Assembly: GCA_020137815.1 (NCBI GenBank)
Contig: CM035356.1
Coordinates: forward strand, 5,366,145-5,430,144
Direction: 5' to 3'
Length of the DNA: 64,000 nt
Origin: Hormiphora californensis
Lineage: Eukaryota; Ctenophora; Tentaculata; Cydippida; Pleurobrachiidae
Position numbers and translations under genes: made by a program. Positions within the stretch are counted from its first letter, which is position 1, and each line of letters starts with the position of its first letter. Positions 1 to 12,366 of the stretch are shown piece after piece. The notes below the pieces were generated by a model. That model searched no databases. It saw only the letters and a program-made list of their open reading frames with translations, and was not told where the DNA came from.

Positions 1-341
1 TACTGTCCTTTTTGTACATCTGCACATTGATCTCCTCACTACTGCCCAGTGTTGAGTCCGTCTTTATCTGGAGAGGCGTTTCCTCCAGATCCCAGAGTAT
101 AATCACATCCCGCTCTACAGCTGTCCAGTCTGAAAGTGCAATAAAGTAAATCACTAATCTTGCTTTATATCAGACGAAAACGTAACTAACTCCTGGGACC
201 CCATCATATTCCCACTTTGAAGGTTGGTGAAGCCGGATGAAATCAATGGTTATATTTCATAAAATGTTTAATATGTGACCAACCTGTGAGAACAACAACT
301 GTTCCACACAATGCAGCTGTGAAGAGAAGGAAACGTATCAT
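1..341 (-). CDS. Secreted protein, N-terminal part (runs off left edge)
   Basis: Two exons are visible. Exon 1 (284-341) starts at the ATG at 341-339 and encodes a 19-residue hydrophobic leader, MIRFLLFTAALCGTVVVLT, which reads as a signal peptide, and ends at a GT donor. Exon 2 (1-129) follows an AG acceptor, joins in phase (split Asp codon) and encodes an acidic stretch containing DWTAVERDVIILWDLEE and ending near VQMYKKDS at the window edge. The intron is 154 bp. I do not recognise the family. The leader predicts secretion or a membrane protein, but there is no transmembrane segment or cysteine pattern in the visible part. The splice junctions and the unbroken frame make a real gene likely; the rest lies outside the window. 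Confidence 0.55.
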
Positions 342-1229
342 ATCACTAAATAACTGAATAAGTATTTTAGTAAACTGTTACAGAGCAATTTACGGAAAGA
401 ATGGCACGACCGACACTAACAAATTTGGCGGGGAAACGATTTAGAAAAGGGAAAGAAAGAGATGGTAAAATGATAAAAGCGGGAGGCCAATGGTGACTAA
501 GTTTTTAAAGGCTTCAAACACAAACAGAAGCTCAAGAAGTACAGTTTATCTGAACCCAAGCTCTCCCTTTCAGTATAAAAATAGGAGACAGGAAAGCTGT
601 ATCTTGAAATTCTTCGTAGCGTTTCGAAGGGGAGAGATACATGCCAAATAGAGCTGAGATCACTATTCTGTAACTGCCTCCCAGCTCTGAGGTACTGGGC
701 AGTTAGACTGACACACAGGTTCTAATAAGATCTGGGAGATGACCTCACACTTTTTATTTAACTCCCCCGTACGTGTCTCGTTACCTTGGAATTGCAACTT
801 TAAAGATAGTTTTAGATCTCTGATCTGTTTAAGAGCAAGTAAAGCAATTAGCACAGCACGTGGATAGTTGTTGGAAACTCAACAAGTGGGAAATACGTCA
901 TCGATCAATGAGGAAGAGCTTGATCTGCTAATTGGTTTATCTAACACATTACCTCCACGGAAAAGACATAGAGTGAGACAGAGAGAAAAAAAGATAAAAA
1001 CAGATCCCTCGATTTCCGATCGGTGCGATCGCCACAGTTTTAATAGTAATCATAATATATGCCTACTATACATACATTCTACTACACCCCATGCCTGAAG
1101 AAAGTTCAACCTCGGATGAAAACTATGTACTAGGAAACTTTTAGGTGAATTGTTTTGTCTACACATGCAAAACTATACAAAACCATCCCACGTACTGCAG
1201 TAATTCTTCCGCCAACTACTAGTGTTATA
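342..1229. other. Intergenic stretch, no firm gene
   Basis: AT-rich unique sequence. It holds a 63-codon minus-strand ORF (663-854) with a hydrophobic start and three cysteines, and a plus-strand open stretch from 868 with residues such as EEELDLLIGL and PPRKRHRVRQ that could be an exon (a GTGAGA donor-like site lies near 972). Neither has a recognisable domain or a clear pair of splice sites. If the plus-strand stretch is an exon it could belong to the gene at 11396-13825, with the 7.8-kb foldback nest lying in the intron between them. That is speculation. Confidence 0.3.
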
Positions 1230-2446
1230 TTAAGGGTACGCTAACCAAAAATTTTTTTCGAGTGCAGGGAAATCTCTCACCGTAGGGTTGTAGGCCATGC
1301 CAAGGAGACCTCAAATATGCAATTTTAGTCCTTAAGTCGAATTCATATTTTTGCTATAGCTGTTTAAAAAATGTCCTGTAAATACGTTTTTGGCATCTCA
1401 AAAAAATTTTTTTAAAGATAGGAGCATGAAAATTCGGGGATTTGAAGAGGACATGAAGGTAAATAACCACAAAATTTTTTTTTGCAATCCGAGCTGATTT
1501 CCGGTCCTGAGATGGATTTCTTTTTTTCCACTTTAACGCCCTATTTGGCAAAGTTCCGAAAACATGTGAAAGCTGTAAATTGGTGAAAAGTTGCGTCTAA
1601 CGATTATCTAAGTGGCCATAAATTTTGGGCGTGTCCTTATTTGAGATAAGCTGTACAGAGTTTTTTTTGTGAAAGCCGTCATTTCAGAAATAAATAAATT
1701 CCCTGTATCTCAAAAACGGCTGATCGTAGAGACCTGAGACTATGCTTAAACGATTCAGAAGGTCCGATTTTGGGGGGGTCTTCTGAGAGACATTTTGCTC
1801 CTACTTCAACCGTTTTTGCTGTAATTGCGAAAAACAAAAACCCATCTTCGCCATCGTGGATTTTTTGTGATTTTGTTTTTGGTGATTATACAGGGTGTGA
1901 ACTGCATGTCGTGTTTGCTAGTCGCGAGCGCGCTTGCGAGACAAGCAAACACGTCAAGGTTCATTAACAAGCATGCTGCTCAGTCATTTTAGATTTAATA
2001 CACAATGTAAGGATACCATGTAATAGGTGAGACTCTTGCCGTCACCCTCGTTCAAGTCCCGTGAAAAACGGAGCAGTACACGCAAACTGATGCCCATTTT
2101 CCTCGCGTGACCCCGATTCAGCAGTTTGAGACACCAACTCTTTAGGGGGCCATATCTCAGGAACCAGACAAGATAGGAAAAATCGCCGTCTAATGAGGCG
2201 TACAGTTTTTAATCTAGTTTACCACTGTACCGGCCGTTTCACTCTCCGACCTAAAACAAAAATCGCAACCCCACAAAACTTCAAAATAATGAAATTCGCA
2301 TCTCGCATGTCGTGTTGCATGTCGTGTTGCATGTCGTGTCATGTTATTGACGCGCTCGCGTTCAACTCTCACACAGCAGCTGCAGAACATGGCGGGAAAC
2401 ATCGAGGAGTAGAGAGAGGGTCGGTGCCGAATCAAATATTTCTTGA

Positions 2447-4056
2447 TCTTGATCTACTCCATCTCTCAGCTATCCTACCCCTCATCAACTCGATCTCTCA
2501 GCTACCCTACCCCTCATCTACTCAATTTTTCAGCTACCCTACCCCTCATCTACTCCATCTTTCAGCTACCCTACCCCTTATCTAGTCTATCTCTCAGCTA
2601 CCCTACTCCTCATCTACTCCATCTCTCAGCTACCCTACCTCCCATTTACTCCATCTCTCAGCTTCCCTATTAGGGAAGCATAGAGATTGAAACGATTAGG
2701 GGTAGGGAATCCCTATCCATAATCGTTTCCATCTCTATGCTTCCCTAGCCCTCATCAACTCCATCTTTCAGCTACCCTACCCCTAATCTAGTCCATCTCT
2801 CCGCTACCCTACTCCTCATCTACTCCATCTCTCAGCTACCCTACCTCCCATTTACTCCATCTCTCAGCTACCCTACCTCCCATTTACTCCATCTCTCAGC
2901 TTTCCTACCTCCCATTTACTCCATCTCTCAGCTTACCTACCTGCCATTTACTCCATATCTCAGCTTCCCTACCTGCCATTTACTCCATCTCTCAGCTTCC
3001 CTACCTCCCATTTACTCCATCTCTCAGCTTACCTACCTTCCATTTACTCCATCTCTCAGCTTCCCTACCTCCCATTTACTCCATCCCTCAGCTACCCTAC
3101 CTCCCATTTGATCCATCTCTCAGCTTCCCTACCTCCCATTTACTCCATTTCTCAGCTTCCCTACCTCTCATTTACTTACTCCATCTCTCAGCTACCCTAC
3201 CTCCCATTTACTCCATCTCTCAGCTTCCCCACCTCCCATTTACTCCATTTCTCAGCTACCCTACCTCCCATTTACTCCATCTCTGAGCTTCCCTACCTCC
3301 CATTTACTCCATCCCTCAGCTACCCTACCTCCCATTTGATCCATCTCTCAGCTTCCCTACCTCCCATTTACTCCATTTCTCAGCTTCCCTACCTCTCATT
3401 TACTTACTCCATCTCTCAGCTACCCTACCTCCCATTTATTCCATCTCTCAGCTTCCCCACCTCCCATTTACTCCATTTCTCAGCTACCCTACCTCCCATT
3501 TACTCCATCTCTCAGCTTCCCTACCTCCCATTTACTCCATCCCTCAGCTACCCTACCTCCCATTTGATCCATCTCTCAGCTTCCCTACCTCCCATTTACT
3601 CCATTTCTCAGCTTCCCTACCTCTCATTTAGTACTCCATCTCTCAGCTTCCCTACCTCCCATTTACTCCATCTCTCAGCTTCCCTACCTCCCATTTACTC
3701 CATCTCTCAGCTACCCTACCTCCCATTTACTCCATCTCTCAGCTTCCCTACCTCCCATTTACTCCATCTCTCAGCTACCTTACCTTCCATTTACTCCATC
3801 TCTCAGCTTCCCTTCCTCCCATTTACTCCATCTCTCAGCTACCCTACCTCCCATTTACTCCATCTCTCAGCTTCCCTACCTCCCATTTACTCCATCTCTC
3901 AGCTACCCTACCTCCCATTTACTCCATCTCTCAGCTACCCTACCTCCCATTTACTCCATCTCTCAGCTTACCTACCTCCCATTTACTCCATCTCTCAGCT
4001 TCCCTACCTCCCATTTACTCTATCTCTCAGCTACCCTACCACCCATTTACTCCTAC
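2447..4056 (+). repeat. 32-bp minisatellite, left array
   Basis: About 50 tandem copies of a 32-bp unit, core CATCTCTCAGCTACCCTACC followed by TCCCATTTACTC. The unit is not divisible by three, so three units (96 bp) give a 32-residue period and long spurious open frames. It is bounded on the left by a variant segment (about 2670-2750) containing an AATCGTTTCC palindrome that is mirrored at about 7510-7590. Confidence 0.9.
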
Positions 4057-4059
4057 CCC

Positions 4060-6083
4060 TGAGAGATGGAGTAAATGGGAGGTAGGGAAGCTGAGAGATG
4101 GAGTAAATGGGAGGTAGGGAAGCTGAGAGATGGAGTAAATGGGAGGTAGGGAAGCTGAGAGATGGAGTAAATGGGAGGTAGGGAAGGTAAGCGATGGAGT
4201 AAATGGGAGGTAGGGAAGCTGAGAGATGGAGTAAATGGGAGGTAGGGTAGCTGAGAGATGGAGTAAATGGGAGGTAGGGAAGTTGAGAGATGGAGTAAAT
4301 GGGAGGTAGGGAAGCTGAGGGATGGAGTAAATGGGAGGAAGGGAAGCTGAGAGATGGAGTAAATGGGAGGTAGGGAAGCTGAGAGATGGAGTAAATGGGT
4401 GGTAGGGTAGCCGGTAGCTGAGAGATGGAGTGAATGGGAGGTAGGGTAGCTGAGAGATGGAGTAAATGGGAGGCAGGGATGGAGTAAATGGGAGGAAGGG
4501 AAGCTGAGAGATGGAGTAAATGGAAGGTAAGGTAGCTGAGAGATGGAGTAAATGGGAGGTAGGGAAGCTGAGAGATGGAGTAAATGGGAGGTAGGGTAGC
4601 TGAGAGATGGAGTAAATGGGAGGAAGGGAAGCTGAGAGATGGAGTAAATGGAAGGTAAGGTAGCTGAGAGATGGAGTAAATGGGAGGTAGGGAAGCTGAG
4701 AGATGGAGTAAATGGGAGGTAGGGTAGCTGAGAGATGGAGTAAATGGGAGGTAGGGTAGCTGAGAGATGGAGTAAATGGGAGGTAGGGAAGCTGAGAGAT
4801 GGAGTAAATGGGAGGTAGGGTAGCTGAGAGATGGAGTAAATGGGAGGAAGGGAAGCTGAGAGATGGAGTAAATGGAAGGTAAGGTAGCTGAGAGATGGAG
4901 TAAATGGGAGGTAGGGAAGCTGAGAGATGGAGTAAATGGGAGGTAGGGTAGCTGAGAGATGGAGTAAATGGGAGGTAGGGAAGCTGAGAGATGGAGTAAA
5001 TGGGAGGTAGGGAAGCTGAGAGATGGAGTACTAAATGAGAGGTAGGGAAGCTGAGAAATGGAGTAAATGGGAGGTAGGGTAGCTGAGAGATGGAGTAAAT
5101 GGGAGGTAGGGTAGCTGAGGGATGGAGTAAATGGGAGGTAGGGAAGCTGAGAGATGGAGTAAATGGGAGGTAGGGTAGCTGAGAAATGGAGTAAATGGGA
5201 GGTAGGGAAGCTGAGAGATGGAGTAAATGGGAGGTAGGGTAGCTGAGAGATGGAGTAAGTAAATGAGAGGTAGGGAAGCTGAGAAATGGAGTAAATGGGA
5301 GGTAGGGAAGCTGAGAGATGGATCAAATGGGACGTAGGGTAGCTGAGGGATGGAGTAAATGGGAGGTAGGGAAGCTGAGAGATGGAGTAAATGGAAGGTA
5401 GGTAAGCTGAGAGATGGAGTAAATGGGAGGTAGGGTATCTGAGAGATGGAGTAAATGGGAGGTAGGGAAGCTGAGAGATGGAGTAAATGGGAGGTAGGGT
5501 AGCTGAGAAATGGAGTAAATGGGAGGTAGGGAAGCTGAGAGATGGAGTAAATGGGAGGTAGGGTAGCTGAGAGATGGAGTAAGTAAATGAGAGGTAGGGA
5601 AGCTGAGAAATGGAGTAAATGGGAGGTAGGGAAGCTGAGAGATGGATCAAATGGGAGGTAGGGTAGCTGAGGGATGGAGTAAATGGGAGGTAGGGAAGCT
5701 GAGAGATGGAGTAAATGGAAGGTAGGTAAGCTGAGAGATGGAGTAAATGGGAGGTAGGGTATCTGAGAGATGGAGTAAATGGCAGGTAGGGAAGCTGAGA
5801 TATGGAGTAAATGGGAGGTAGGTAAGCTGAGAGATGGAGTAAATGGGAGGTAGGAAAGCTGAGAGATGGAGTAAATGGCAGGTAGGGAAGCTGAGATATG
5901 GAGTAAATGGGAGGTAGGTAAGCTGAGAGATGGAGTAAATGGGAGGTAGGAAAGCTGAGAGATGGAGTAAATGGGAGGTAGGGTAGCTGAGAGATGGAGT
6001 AAATGGGAGGTAGGGTAGCTGAGAGATGGAGTAGATGAGGAGTAGGGTAGCGGAGAGATGGACTAGATTAGGGGTAGGGTAGC
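4060..6083 (-). repeat. 32-bp minisatellite, right inverted array
   Basis: The same 32-bp unit in reverse orientation (GAGAGATGGAGTAAATGGGA...), about 60 copies. The switch of orientation is at about 4052-4066. Left and right arrays differ in copy number, so the palindrome is symmetric in structure but not in length. The array is cut at its right end by the F1 copy at 6088-7479. Confidence 0.9.
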
Positions 6084-7483
6084 TTAAGGGTACGCTAACC
6101 AAAAATTTTTTTCGAGTGCAGGGAAATCTCTCACCGTAGGGTTGTAGGCCATGCCAAGGAGACCTCAAATATGCAATTTGAGCTCTCAAGTCGAATTCAT
6201 ATTTTTGCTACAGCTGTTTGAAAAATGAACTGAAAATAAGTTTTTGGCATCTCAAAAAATTTTTTCAAAGATAGGAGCATTAAAATTTGGGGATTTGAAG
6301 AGGACATGAAGGTGAATAACCACAAAAATTTTTTTTGCAATCCGAGCTGATTTCCGGTCCTGATATGGATTTCTTTTTTTCCACTTTAACGCCCTATTTG
6401 GCAAAGTTCCGAAAACATGTGAAAGCTGTAAATTGGTGAAAAGTTGCGTCTAACGATTATCTAAGTGGCCATAAATTTTGGGCGTGTCCTTATTTGAGAT
6501 AAGCTGTACAGAATTTTTTTTGTGAAAGCCGTCATTTCAGAAATAAATAAATTCCCTGTATCTCAAAAACGGCTGATCGTAGAGACCTGAGACTATGCTT
6601 AAACGATTCAGAAGGTCCGATTTTGGGGGGGGGGTCTTCTGAGAGACATTTTGCTCCTACTTCAACCGTTTTTGCTGTAATTGCGAAAAACAAATTCTAT
6701 GAAAAGGGCAAAAGCTAAACTCCAATATCCTGTAATTAGGGAATTTTAGCTAAGAAAGGACCGAAACTATGGAAAAATGTTTAACAAGCTAATTCCTTCA
6801 CTATTTGGTCCATATGGGTCCCTATAATAATCAAAAACAAAATCACAAAAAATCCACGATGGCGAAGATGGGTTATTGTTTTTCGCAATTACAGCAAAAA
6901 CGGTTGAAGTAGGAGCAAAATGTCTCTCAGAAGACCCCCCCAAAATCGGACCTTCTGAATCGTTTAAGCATAGTCTCAGGTCTCTACGATCAGCCGTTTT
7001 TGAGATACAGGGAATTTATTTATTTCTGAAATGACGGCTTTCACAAAAAAAAACTCCGTACAGCTTATCTCAAATAAGGACACGCCCAAAATTTATGGCC
7101 ACTTAGATAATTGTTAGACGCAACTTTTCACCAATTTACAGCTTTCACATGTTTTCGGAACTTTGCCAAATAGGGCGTTAAAGTGGAAAAAAAGAAATCC
7201 ATCTCAGGACCGGAAATCAGCTCGGATTGCAAAAAAATTTTTTGTGGTTATTCACCTTCATGTCCTCTTCAAATCCCTAAATTTTCATGCTTCTATCTTT
7301 AAAAATTTTTTTTGAGGTGCCAAAAACGTATTTACAGGACATTTTTTATACAGCTGTAGCAAAAATATGAATTCGACTTGAGAGCTCAAATTGCATATTT
7401 GAGGTCTCCTTGGCATGGCCTACAACCCTACGGTGAGAGATTTCCCTGCACTCGAAAAAAAATTTTGGTTAGCGTACCCTTAA
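6084..7483. mobile_element. Complete F1 foldback copy inserted in F2
   Basis: 1392 bp (6088-7479) between TTAA at 6084-6087 and 7480-7483. Its two arms of about 0.65 kb are near-perfect inverse copies starting GGGTACGCTAACC, with a short unique centre (about 6700-6860). It is an uninterrupted version of the outer element at 1234-9065. The mirrored position in the left arm of F2 (about 2760) reads AGCTGAAAGATGG, so the target was probably a mutated TTAA there. Confidence 0.85.
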
Positions 7484-9126
7484 AGATGGAGTTGATGAGG
7501 GCTAGGGAAGCATAGAGATGGAAACGATTATGGATAGGGATTGCCTACCCCTAATCGTTTCCATCTCTATGCTTCCCTAATAGGGAAGCTGAGAGATGGA
7601 GTAGATGAGGAGTAGGGTAGCTGAGAGATAGACTAGATAAGGGGTAGGGTAGCTGAAAGATAGAGTAGATGAGGGGTAGGGTAGCTGAAAAATTGAGTAG
7701 ATGAGGGGTAGGGTAGCTGAGAGATCGAGTTGATGAGGGGTAGGATAGCTGAGAGATGGAGTAGATCAAGATCAAGAAATATTTGATTCGGCACCGACCC
7801 TCTCTCTACTCCTCGATGTTTCCCGCCATGTTCTGCAGCTGCTGTGTGAGAGTTGAACGCGAGCGCGTCAATAACATGACACGACATGCAACACGACATG
7901 CAACACGACATGCGAGATGCGAATTTCATTATTTTGAAGTTTTGTGGGGTTGCGATTTTTGTTTTAGGTCGGAGAGTGAAACGGCCGGTACAGTGGTAAA
8001 CTAGATTAAAAACTGTACGCCTCATTAGACGGCGATTTTTCCTATCTTGTCTGGTTCCTGAGATATGGCCCCCTAAAGAGTTGGTGTCTCAAACTGCTGA
8101 ATCGGGGTCACGCGAGGAAAATGGGCATCAGTTTGCGTGTACTGCTCCGTTTTTCACGGGACTTGAACGAGGGTGACGGCAAGAGTCTCACCTATTACAT
8201 GGTATCCTTACATTGTGTATTAAATCTAAAATGACTGAGCAGCATGCTTGTTAATGAACCTTGACGTGTTTGCTTGTCTCGCAAGCGCGCTCGCGACTAG
8301 CAAACACGACATGCAGTTCACACCCTGTTATAGGGACCCATATGGACCAAATAGTGAAGGAATTAGCTTGTTACACATTTTTCCATAGTTTCGGTCCTTT
8401 CTTAGCCAAAATTCCCTAATTACAGGATATTGGAGTTTAGCTTTTGCCCTTTTCATAGAATTGGTTTTTCGCAATTACAGCAAAAACGGTTGAAGTAGGA
8501 GCAAAATGTCTCTCAGAAGACCCCCCCAAAATCGGACCTTCTGAATCGTTTAAGCATAGTCTCAGGTCTCTACGATCAGCCGTTTTTGAGATACAGGGAA
8601 TTTATTTATTTCTGAAATGACGGCTTTCACAAAAAAAACTCTGTACAGCTTATCTCAAATAAGGACACGCCCAAAATTTATGGCCACTTAGATAATCGTT
8701 AGACGCAACTTTTCACCAATTTACAGCTTTCACATGTTTTCGGAACTTTGCCAAATAGGGCGTTAAAGTGGAAAAAAAGAAATCCATCTCAGGACCGGAA
8801 ATCAGCTCGGATTGCAAAAAAAAATTTTGTGGTTATTTACCTTCATGTCCTCTTCAAATCCACAAATTTTTATGATCCTATCTTTACAAATGTATTTTTA
8901 AGATGCCAAAAACTTATTTTCAGTTCATTTTTCAAGCAGCTGTAGCAAAAATATGAATTCGACTTGAGAGCTCAAATTGCATATTTGAGGTCTCCTTGGC
9001 ATGGCCTACAACCATACGGTGAGAGATTTCCCTGCACTCGAAAAAAATTTTTGGTTAGCGTACCCTTAACACGTGTATAATAGTTGCACTTGTATAATAT
9101 TAATATTTGCACATGTAGTTGCACAT

Positions 9127-11395
9127 AGATCGGAGAATGGAACATGTCAGGTTGAGGTGCCCTTCCTTTACTCTAACACCCCACTCCTCCCCCACACCCC
9201 AGATCAGAGAATGGAACATGTCAGGTTGAGGTGCCCTTCCTTCACTCTAACACCCCACTCCTCCCCCACACCCCAGATCAGAGAATGGAACATGTCAGGT
9301 TGAGGTGCCCTTCCTTTACTCTAACACCCCACTCCTCCCCCACACCCCAGATCAGAGAATGGAACATGTCAGGTTGAGGTGCCCTTCCTTTACTCTAACA
9401 CCCCACTCCTCCCCCACACCCCAGATCAGAGAATGGAACATGTCAGGTTGAGGTGCCCTTCCTTCACTCTAACACCCCACTCCTCCCCCACACCCCAGAT
9501 CAGAGAATGGAACATGTCAGGTTGAGGTGCCCTTCCTTTACTCTAACACCCCACTCCTCCCCCACACCCCAGATCAGAGAATGGAACATGTCAGGTTGAG
9601 GTGCCCTTCCTTTACTCTAACACCCCACTCCTCCCCCACACCCCAGATCAGAGAATGGAACATGTCAGGTTGAGGTGCCCTTCCTTTACTCTAACACCCC
9701 ACTCCTCCCCCACACCCCAGATCAGAGAATGGAACATGTCAGGTTGAGGTGCCCTTCCTTTACTCTAACACCCCACTCCTCCCCCACACCCCAGATCAGA
9801 GAATGGAACATGTCAGGTTGAGGTGCCCTTCCTTTACTCTAACACCCCACTCCTCCCCCACACCCCAGATCAGAGAATGGAACATGTCAGGTTGAGGTGC
9901 CCTTCCTTTACTCTAACACCCCACTCCTCCCCCACACCCCAGATCAGAGAATGGAACATGTCAGGTTGAGGTGCCCTTCCTTTACTCTAACACCCCACTC
10001 CTCCCCCACACCCCAGATCAGAGAATGGAACATGTCAGGTTGAGGTGCCCTTCCTTTACTCTAACACCCCACTCCTCCCCCACACCCCAGATCAGAGAAT
10101 GGAACATGTCAGGTTGAGGTGCCCTTCCTTTACTCTAACACCCCACTCCTCCCCCACACCCCAGATCAGAGAATGGAACATGTCAGATTGAGGTGCCCTT
10201 CCTTTACTCTAACACCCCACTCCTCCCCCACACCCCAGATCGGAGAATGGAACATGTCAGGTTGAGGTGCCCTTCCTTTACTCTAACACCCCACTCCTCC
10301 CCCACACCCCAGATCAGAGAATGGAACATGTCAGGTTGAGGTGCCCTTCCTTTACTCTAACACCCCACTCCTCCCCCACACCCCAGATCAGAGAATGGAA
10401 CATGTCAGGTTGAGGTGCCCTTCCTTTACTCTAACACCCCACTCCTCCCCCACACCCCAGATCAGAGAATGGAACATGTCAGGTTGAGGTGCCCTTCCTT
10501 TACTCTAACACCCCACTCCTCCCCCACACCCCAGATCAGAGAATGGAACATGTCAGGTTGAGGTGCCCTTCCTTTACTCTAACACCCCACTCCTCCCCCA
10601 CACCCCAGATCAGAGAATGGAACATGTCAGGTTGAGGTGCCCTTCCTTTACTCTAACACCCCACTCCTCCCCCACACCCCAGATCAGAGAATGGAACATG
10701 TCAGGTTGAGGTGCCCTTCCTTTACTCTAACACCCCACTCCTCCCCCACACCCCAGATCAGAGAATGGAACATGTCAGGTTGAGGTGCCCTTCCTTTACT
10801 CTAACACCCCACTCCTCCCCCACACCCCAGATCAGAGAATGGAACATGTCAGGTTGAGGTGCCCTTCCTTTACTCTAACACCCCACTCCTCCCCCACACC
10901 CCAGATCAGAGAATGGAACATGTCAGGTTGAGGTGCCCTTCCTTTACTCTAACACCCCACTCCTCCCCCACACCCCAGATCAGAGAATGGAACATGTCAG
11001 GTTGAGGTGCCCTTCCTTTACTCTAACACCCCACTCCTCCCCCACACCCCAGATCAGAGAATGGAACATGTCAGGTTGAGGTGCCCTTCCTTTACTCTAA
11101 CACCCCACTCCTCCCCCACACCCCAGATCAGAGAATGGAACATGTCAGGTTGAGGTGCCCTTCCTTTACTCTAACACCCCACTCCTCCCCCACACCCCAG
11201 ATCAGAGAATGGAACATGTCAGGTTGAGGTGCCCTTCCTTTACTCTAACACCCCACTCCTCCCCCACACCCCAGATCAAAGAATGGAACATGTCAGGTTG
11301 AGGTGCCCTTCCTTTACTCTAACACCCCACTCCTCCCCCACACCCCAGATCGGAGAATGGAACATGTCAGGTTGAGGTGCCCTTCCTTCACTCAG
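9127..11395 (+). repeat. 74-bp minisatellite of acceptor-like units
   Basis: Thirty full copies of a 74-bp unit plus one partial, with an exact 74-bp spacing from 9127 to 11347 and only rare substitutions. Each unit carries CTTTACTCTAAC, a C-rich tract and CACACCCCAG, the layout of a branch point, pyrimidine tract and AG acceptor. The last partial unit changes CACTCTAAC to CACTCAG, and that AG (11394-11395) is the acceptor of the exon starting at 11396. The near-identity of all copies implies recent expansion or homogenisation. Confidence 0.92.
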
Positions 11396-12280
11396 TGTGT
11401 TTCGTGTTCCGAACCAAATGTTGCGTGACCTGTTTGGAGGCAGACAACCACGGAGAGGGAGGTGGGGAACCGAAATGTAGGGAGCATGAAACTGATATCC
11501 AAGTGGATTATAGTCCGCATAGTAAACGGGACGCTAGCGCCAAGGTAAGAAACTCCTCCTTGTTTTGTTCTGTCTTGCTTTAGTTGTTGCCGGAGAAGCA
11601 AACTAAACCTACAGTGGGTAGAGCTCAGACTGTCTAAAGCTGTTCGATCAGTTTTCTTAATTTGTATATTTGTATTTCAATTCATTCATTTGTATGCTGC
11701 AGTTTTTCGGTGCAAGCCGTAAAGCGCTGTGTTTGAACTGTGTCATGTGCGTGTAAGGGTACCATATATATCGAGGCCTGAGTGGGGTGACATGTAGGTA
11801 AATTAACAATTAACGCACATCGACCATGATACAGGGAGGCATCCCTTTCCACTGTAGTTGTCAGGGGGGGCATCCCTTTCCACTGTAGTTGTTGTTGGTA
11901 AATTAAACCATAGTCCCGGGGCACTGTGTGTGTGATGTTGTGTGATATAATATAGTTTGGTTAGTTGGCACAAAACCAAATTCTGTGTGATTTAATATAT
12001 CACGTTTTAAAACTCTTCCCCACAGCCGGTTCAAGTTAAGGGCCTGTTCCGGGAGCTAGCAGTTCAAACAGAACTGGGCAGCCAATCTATTACACTGAAA
12101 GCAGCGTATCGAGAAAAGAAGCCAAAAGGTGAGAGAGTCATGATCACTTTTATATATTCTCTACCCTTCTCTCCCGCACCTCGTCTATTATAGCCCTCTC
12201 TGCTCTATTCATTGTGCACCAGATGGTAGATGCATTGTAATGCATTCTCTCTTTCTCTATCTCTCTCAGCTCTTTAGGGA

Positions 12281-12366
<86 letters not shown>

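Larger units (their letters stand above)
1886..8332. mobile_element. Second foldback element (family F2) nested in F1
   Basis: F2 spans 1891-8327. It starts CAGGGTGTGAACTGCATGTC and ends with the exact inverse. The 5-bp sequence TTATA is present on both sides (1886-1890 and 8328-8332) but only once in the empty F1 core, so it is a target duplication. Arms of about 0.6-0.9 kb are near-identical inverted copies (for example 2193-2585 against 7633-8025) and contain a short direct repeat of GCATGTCGTGTT (about 2308-2342). The loop is two opposing minisatellite arrays. There is no transposase. Long frames across arms and loop are repeat artefacts. Confidence 0.78.
1230..9069. mobile_element. Outer TTAA-flanked foldback element (family F1)
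   Basis: The element occupies 1234-9065. It begins GGGTACGCTAACC and ends with the inverse, and TTAA flanks it at 1230-1233 and 9066-9069. Its long inverted arms (1234-1890 and 8333-9065) match the arms of the copies at 6088-7479 and 58868-60022. The arms carry no recognisable transposase; a 65-codon frame recurring in them is non-coding in appearance. TTAA duplications are typical of the piggyBac superfamily, so it may be a non-autonomous piggyBac-like foldback, but that assignment is inference. Its core is interrupted by element F2 at 1891-8327: comparison with the 58868 copy shows the uninterrupted core as GATTATAGGGACCC. Confidence 0.8.

Noticed and set aside
1354-1551. Recurring 65-codon frame (MPNRALKWKKRNPSQ...) in foldback arms
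   Set aside because: Present in every F1 arm because the arms are homologous. Variants differ in sequence at the C-terminal end, there is no domain, and the composition is that of A-rich DNA.
3108-6189. Long open frames of a 32-residue repeat on both strands
   Set aside because: They arise from a 32-bp unit read through three phases, appear on both strands of an inverted array, and end inside transposon arms. No start context or splice signals.
9127-11395. CRISPR-like regular array
   Set aside because: All 74 bp repeat without unique spacers, and the context is an animal gene. It is a minisatellite.
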